Below are positions 61,080 to 64,000 of a stretch of 64,000 bases of DNA, piece after piece. Position numbers and translations under genes: made by a program. The notes beneath the pieces were generated by a model, which did no database searches, was not told the DNA's origin, and saw nothing but the letters and a program-made list of their open reading frames with translations. Where the stretch lies: positions 124,001-188,000 of the forward strand of contig JAAFJX010000004.1 of assembly GCA_013299045.1 (NCBI GenBank), in the 5' to 3' direction. Within the stretch, counting starts at the first letter, position 1. Each line of letters starts with the position of its first letter. The stretch comes from Cytophagales bacterium. GTDB lineage: Bacteria; Bacteroidota; Bacteroidia; Cytophagales; Bernardetiaceae.

Positions 61080-61579
61080 CAAGCTCTTAAATTAACCTCT
61101 CTTGAGTCGTCAAAAAGCCCTTTTTGAGTTTTTTAAGTTCTAATTGCCCTCTTTTGTCCCTTGTAGAGGCCATCTTCTCGCGTTTTCAAATAACTTTTTG
61201 CCAAATGCCTTATATCTAACTTTTTGACTAATGATTGTTTTTCTACAATTTATTGGGCGTTCCCGCTTCGCGGTCGTTCGTCTTTGGGCTTCGCTTCGCT
61301 TCGGTGCTACGCACTAAACCCGCCGCCTCTCTAACGCAAATACAGGCCAATAGACGTACTCAATAACAAAAAAAGAATAAAGTCGCAAACCCGCTTGATG
61401 CCTAAAAATTGCTTTTGTCCTATTTTGCCTCAGCCATAGCATAGCCGTATCATAGCCGTATGATAGCCGTATCATAGCCGTAGTTGGCCGTACTTTAAAA
61501 GTAAAGCCTCTATCTTAGAAAAGTACAATTATTCGCTTCCTAAAACGTACATCTCTCAGAGAGGTTAATTAAGAGCTTG
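61080..61579. repeat. Long-range inverted repeat within copy B
   Basis: Bases 61080-61102 (core CAAGCTCTTAA and TTAACCTCTCT) are matched in reverse complement by 61558-61579, 22 paired positions with one bulged A, about 455 bases apart. Copy A keeps the same arms (19129-19150 and 19603-19624). In RNA this would be a closing helix around the GC-rich module and iterons; in DNA it could mark the ends of an inner element. Confidence 0.8.
61441..61484. repeat. Four 11-bp iterons in copy B
   Basis: ATAGCCGTATC, ATAGCCGTATG, ATAGCCGTATC, ATAGCCGTAGT in tandem. Same number and position as copy A; only the 11th base of the third unit differs. Confidence 0.9.
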
Positions 61580-61620
61580 TTTTGTAAAAGCACCCAATCA
61601 AAGAAAAAGCCATTCGCTGG

Positions 61621-61653
61621 TTTAGATGAAAAAAGGCTGTTTTTTCATCTAAA
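61621..61653. repeat. Perfect 14-bp hairpin in copy B
   Basis: TTTAGATGAAAAAA (61621-61634), loop GGCTG, TTTTTTCATCTAAA (61640-61653). Copy A keeps the stem with a shorter, unrelated loop, so the pairing rather than the sequence seems preserved. Confidence 0.85.
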
Positions 61654-62166
61654 TTGGCCTTTTGCGAGGCTTGATTTTTTTGCTATGCCCTACGGTCGGA
61701 ACTTTCAGCTCGCGCTTCAGTTCTGCATCAAGGCAAAAGTAGAGAAGAGAAGTCTATCAAAGGCCGTCAAGGTGTTCCCAAAATAGGTAAACTATCCTCC
61801 TTAAATTTAGCTTACATCTATTGAATGTACTTTTTAAGAGAAGACTACTTATTTTTTCACGAAAATCTTGGACGACACTAAAATATGAACTTATAGGCAT
61901 AGGTAAAAGTTAAGCCTGAATATACAAGTATTTTTGATGCGGAAAACCTATCAGGAATTCCCATTTTTTAGTGTCTATACAAACACAACTCAGGCTTTAA
62001 AAAAAGAATAAACAGACCGCTCAGTTCAGCAGCGCAGGAAACGCAAGCGCACGCCCCCATGCTTGCTTGCGTATGCGGCACGACTAAAAATATCTGCTAT
62101 AGAATAGAGCCATGCCATAAAAATTCTTATATTGCAGCCTTATAAAAACCTGAGAAAATTGCACTT

Positions 62167-63345
62167 ATGAACGCATACATCGTAACAGGCTATCGTACCG
62201 CTATAGGTAAAGCTAAAAAAGGAGGTTTCAAAAATACCCGTGCCGATGACTTGGCAGCTCATGTTATCAAGCACTTACTAGGCGCAGTTCCTAACCTTGA
62301 CCCCGCCCGTATTGATGACCTCATAGTGGGCTGTGCTATTCCAGAGGCTGAACAAGGTATGCAAATTGGCAGAATGATTGCGCTTTTGGCCGAGCTACCG
62401 CTGCGTGTACCTGGTATGACTATCAACCGCTATTGCGGCTCAGGGCTTGAGGCCATTGCGCTGGCTTCTGCACGCATACACGCCGGTATGGCAGACTGCA
62501 TTCTGGCAGGCGGGGCTGAGTCCATGTCGCAAATTCCGATGATGGGCTACAAACCGGCCTTAAACTGGTGTATAGCCGAAAAGCACCCTGATTATTACTT
62601 GAGCATGGGGCTAACGGCAGAAGAGGTGGCACGGCAGTATAAAATAAGCCGCAGCGCTCAAGATGAATTTGCGTATCAGTCGCATCAGAAAGCCACAAAA
62701 GCCATACAAAATGGACTATTCAAAAACGAAATTGTGCCTTTTCAGGTAGAAGACACCTTTTACGACCCCCAAACCCAAAAGAGCAAAACAAAAACCTATA
62801 CTGTGGATACTGACGAAGGGCCTCGTGCTGACACCACCTTGCAAGTACTCGGCAAACTTAAACCCGTTTTTGCGGCAGACGGAAGCGTTACGGCAGGTAA
62901 TGCCTCACAAACCTCTGACGGTGCTGCTTTTGTTCTGGTTATGTCCGAAGCTCTCGTCAATGAGCTAAATTTAAAACCAATAGCGCGCTTGCTGGCTTAC
63001 ACTGCCGAGGGTGTAGAGCCACGCATTATGGGCATAGGGCCTGTGGCGGCTGTACCCAAAGCGCTGAAAATTGCAGGCATCAGGCAGTCCGATATTGAGC
63101 AAGTAGAACTCAATGAGGCTTTTGCATCACAAGCGCTAGCCGTTATACAAACCCTTGACATCAACCCCGATATTGTGAACTTAAACGGTGGTGCTATCGC
63201 ATTAGGCCACCCCCTGGGTTGCTCAGGCGCTAAGCTCTCCATACAACTGCTCAACGAAATGGAGCGCCGCAAACAAAAATACGGCCTTGTTACGGCTTGT
63301 GTAGGTGGTGGGCAAGGTGTGGCGGGCGTTTTTGAACGCTTATAG
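62167..63345 (+). CDS. fadA: Acetyl-CoA C-acyltransferase (thiolase)
   Basis: A 392-residue thiolase that cleaves or forms beta-ketoacyl-CoA, most likely the last step of fatty-acid beta-oxidation. Cys90 in NRYCGSGLEAI is the acyl-accepting nucleophile; QVELNEAFASQALAV, GGAIALGHPLGCSGAKL (His) and TACVGGGQGVAGVFERL (second Cys) complete the active site. No fadB-type partner is adjacent. The 320 bases upstream of it (61847-62166) hold the right part of the MITE and no further signal that I can see. Confidence 0.93.
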   Translation: MNAYIVTGYRTAIGKAKKGGFKNTRADDLAAHVIKHLLGAVPNLDPARIDDLIVGCAIPEAEQGMQIGRMIALLAELPLRVPGMTINRYCGSGLEAIALASARIHAGMADCILAGGAESMSQIPMMGYKPALNWCIAEKHPDYYLSMGLTAEEVARQYKISRSAQDEFAYQSHQKATKAIQNGLFKNEIVPFQVEDTFYDPQTQKSKTKTYTVDTDEGPRADTTLQVLGKLKPVFAADGSVTAGNASQTSDGAAFVLVMSEALVNELNLKPIARLLAYTAEGVEPRIMGIGPVAAVPKALKIAGIRQSDIEQVELNEAFASQALAVIQTLDINPDIVNLNGGAIALGHPLGCSGAKLSIQLLNEMERRKQKYGLVTACVGGGQGVAGVFERL

Positions 63346-63388
63346 TCCCCTTGCAAAACCCGCTGCCTTTGGATTTAAATGCTCCAAA

Positions 63389-63420
63389 TTTGTTTATTCT
63401 CAATGCAGGGTTTAGATTTG
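63389..63420 (+). promoter_or_regulatory. Bacteroidota-type promoter of hslU
   Basis: TTTG (63389-63392), 20 bases, TAGATTTG (63413-63420). Predicts a start near 63427 and a ~65-base leader before hslU. Confidence 0.65.
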
Positions 63421-63492
63421 CAGTTATAAAGTGCAACCGCTTTGATTAGAGGCTGCCATATCACCAAAAAAACATTATTGGACAAATACAAT

Positions 63493-64000
63493 ATGACTTT
63501 TCAGGACAATCAGCAGGCCATTCTGCTAGAAGAAGGCGCTTTCTATACGCCTAGGCAAATCGTAGAAGAACTAGATAAATACATCATAGGTCAGCATGAT
63601 GCCAAGCGAAGTATGGCCATTGCGCTCCGCAACCGATGGAGGCGTATGCAGGTAAAAAGTGATATGCAGCGCGAAATTGTTCCGAATAATATTTTACTCA
63701 TTGGTGCTACTGGTGTGGGCAAAACCGAAATTGCGCGTCGTTTGGCCAAAATTGCGCAGGCTCCTTTTGTCAAGGTTGAGGCTTCTAAGTTTACGGAAGT
63801 GGGCTACGTAGGCCGCGACGTAGAAAGCATGGTGCGCGACCTCGCAGAGCAGGCTATTAAAATGGTGAGCCGCGAAAAGAAAGAGGCCGTCCGCGCCAAA
63901 GCCATTGTGGCGGTGGAAGAGGTCATCTTGGATGCGCTCATTCCGCCTATTCATGCACACAGCTACCAAGAAGACGGCACTAAAAATCCTGACCAAGAAC
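63493..64000 (+). CDS. hslU: HslU, ATPase subunit of the HslUV protease (5' part; runs off the window)
   Basis: The first 169 codons of an AAA+ unfoldase that feeds the HslV peptidase. [33 protein letters not shown] is the HslU N-terminus; [18 protein letters not shown] is Walker [25 protein letters not shown] is the HslU-specific stretch with the GYVG pore loop. The inserted I-domain begins near the window edge. The gene has its own promoter; hslV is not in the window. Confidence 0.96.
   Translation, partial: MTFQDNQQAILLEEGAFYTPRQIVEELDKYIIGQHDAKRSMAIALRNRWRRMQVKSDMQREIVPNNILLIGATGVGKTEIARRLAKIAQAPFVKVEASKFTEVGYVGRDVESMVRDLAEQAIKMVSREKKEAVRAKAIVAVEEVILDALIPPIHAHSYQEDGTKNPDQE

Larger units (their letters stand above)
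60828..61846. mobile_element. Non-coding repeat element, copy B (1019 bp, fullest copy)
   Basis: The ends AGTCTTCCCTTAAAA and, in reverse complement, AGTCTTCTCTTAAAA are inverted repeats (14 of 15), flanked by the direct repeat ACTT (60824-60827 and 61847-61850). In order: a left segment shared with copy C (60828-61021); a small stem CCGCA/TGCGG followed by AGGTTTTT (61050-61070); internal inverted-repeat arm 61080-61102; a GC-rich module 61254-61338 bounded by GCGTT/AACGC; iterons 61441-61484; the other arm 61558-61579; a hairpin 61621-61653; and a conserved right end. Its only open frame of note (61577-61786) is frameshifted in copy A, so the element appears non-coding. Confidence 0.9.
60742..61949. 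mobile_element. ~185-bp MITE interrupted by repeat copy B
   Basis: The left end AGGTTTTCCGCATCAAAA (60742-60759) is repeated exactly in reverse complement at the right end (61932-61949), an 18-bp perfect terminal inverted repeat. Just outside both ends lies the same 11-bp direct repeat, ATCAGGAATTC (60731-60741 and 61950-61960), a target-site duplication. Removing copy B and one copy of its ACTT duplication leaves an element of ~185 bp, too small to encode a transposase. An 11-bp duplication is in the range of IS4-type transposases; that link is inference. Confidence 0.9.

Noticed and set aside
61577-61786. 69-residue open frame inside repeat copy B
   Set aside because: Copy A has a one-base length difference in the same stretch (near 19631-19657) and cannot encode it; the frame also runs through the hairpin.
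60828-61846. Element considered as a retron or group II intron
   Set aside because: No reverse transcriptase is encoded in or beside any copy, and no domain V/VI-like intron structure was recognised.
1-64000. tRNA or rRNA genes
   Set aside because: None seen on inspection of the intergenic regions; tRNAscan-SE would be decisive, though intergenic gaps are mostly explained by other features.

Overview
The window reads as a chromosomal segment of a member of the Bacteroidota, most likely a Cytophagales-type gliding or freshwater bacterium. Supporting signs are a DUF2723 membrane protein, an ECF sigma factor paired with an anti-sigma-like membrane protein, a propeller/Y_Y_Y/SpoIIE sensor, a stand-alone LytTR regulator, a 67-kDa-type SppA, a bidomain ChrA, nuoA/B/C with separate nuoC, and promoters of the Bacteroidota type (TTTG, 18-21 bases, TAnnTTTG). 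Base composition is moderately AT-rich. I saw no rRNA or tRNA gene, no CRISPR array, no prophage and no complete insertion sequence.

Layout. 0-11 kb (+): secreted S9 peptidase coupled to a GT-C-like membrane protein, a decayed repeat, a PLP enzyme, a TerD-like protein, DUF2723, SppA and an alkyltransferase-like protein. 11-19 kb: SNF2 helicase (-), then a secreted caspase-like protein, a DnaQ-like exonuclease and a ceramidase-like protein (+). 19-25 kb: repeat copy A, ChrA, fusA (-), LytTR regulator, a frameshifted small gene. 25-32 kb: prmA and a membrane protein, then ECF sigma/anti-sigma and a giant SpoIIE sensor (-). 32-38 kb (+): SGNH hydrolase, HExxH protease, GNAT, TPR protein. 37-42 kb (-): tryptophan dioxygenase, STAS protein, Fur-family regulator, FtsX-like permease, GluQ-like synthetase. 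42-51 kb (+): rbfA, thioredoxin-like proteins, TPR-SpoIIE, an NlpC/P60-kinase-methyltransferase cluster, an LRR protein. 51-60 kb (-): glycosyltransferase, rsmI, cobS, SbtA-like transporter, two secreted small proteins, nuoC/B/A, an IS30 remnant, a DUF4139 protein. 60-64 kb: repeat copy B nested in a small MITE, thiolase, start of hslU.

The most unusual content is non-coding. A roughly 0.9-1.0 kb element occurs as two near-complete copies (18998-19887 and 60828-61846) and one rearranged fragment (3624-3876). It has short imperfect terminal inverted repeats, an internal long-range inverted repeat, four phased 11-bp iterons, a GC-rich module, and a strong hairpin that persists although its loop differs between copies; it has no conserved reading frame. 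Copy B carries a 4-bp target duplication and sits inside a separate ~185-bp MITE with perfect 18-bp inverted ends and an 11-bp target duplication.

Among proteins, the best leads are a fusion of a Phd/RelB-antitoxin-like N-terminus to an NlpC/P60 peptidase, next to a YegI-like kinase with a putative propeller tail and a methyltransferase; a secreted caspase homologue; and two SpoIIE phosphatases with an orphan STAS protein that may form a partner-switching pathway.
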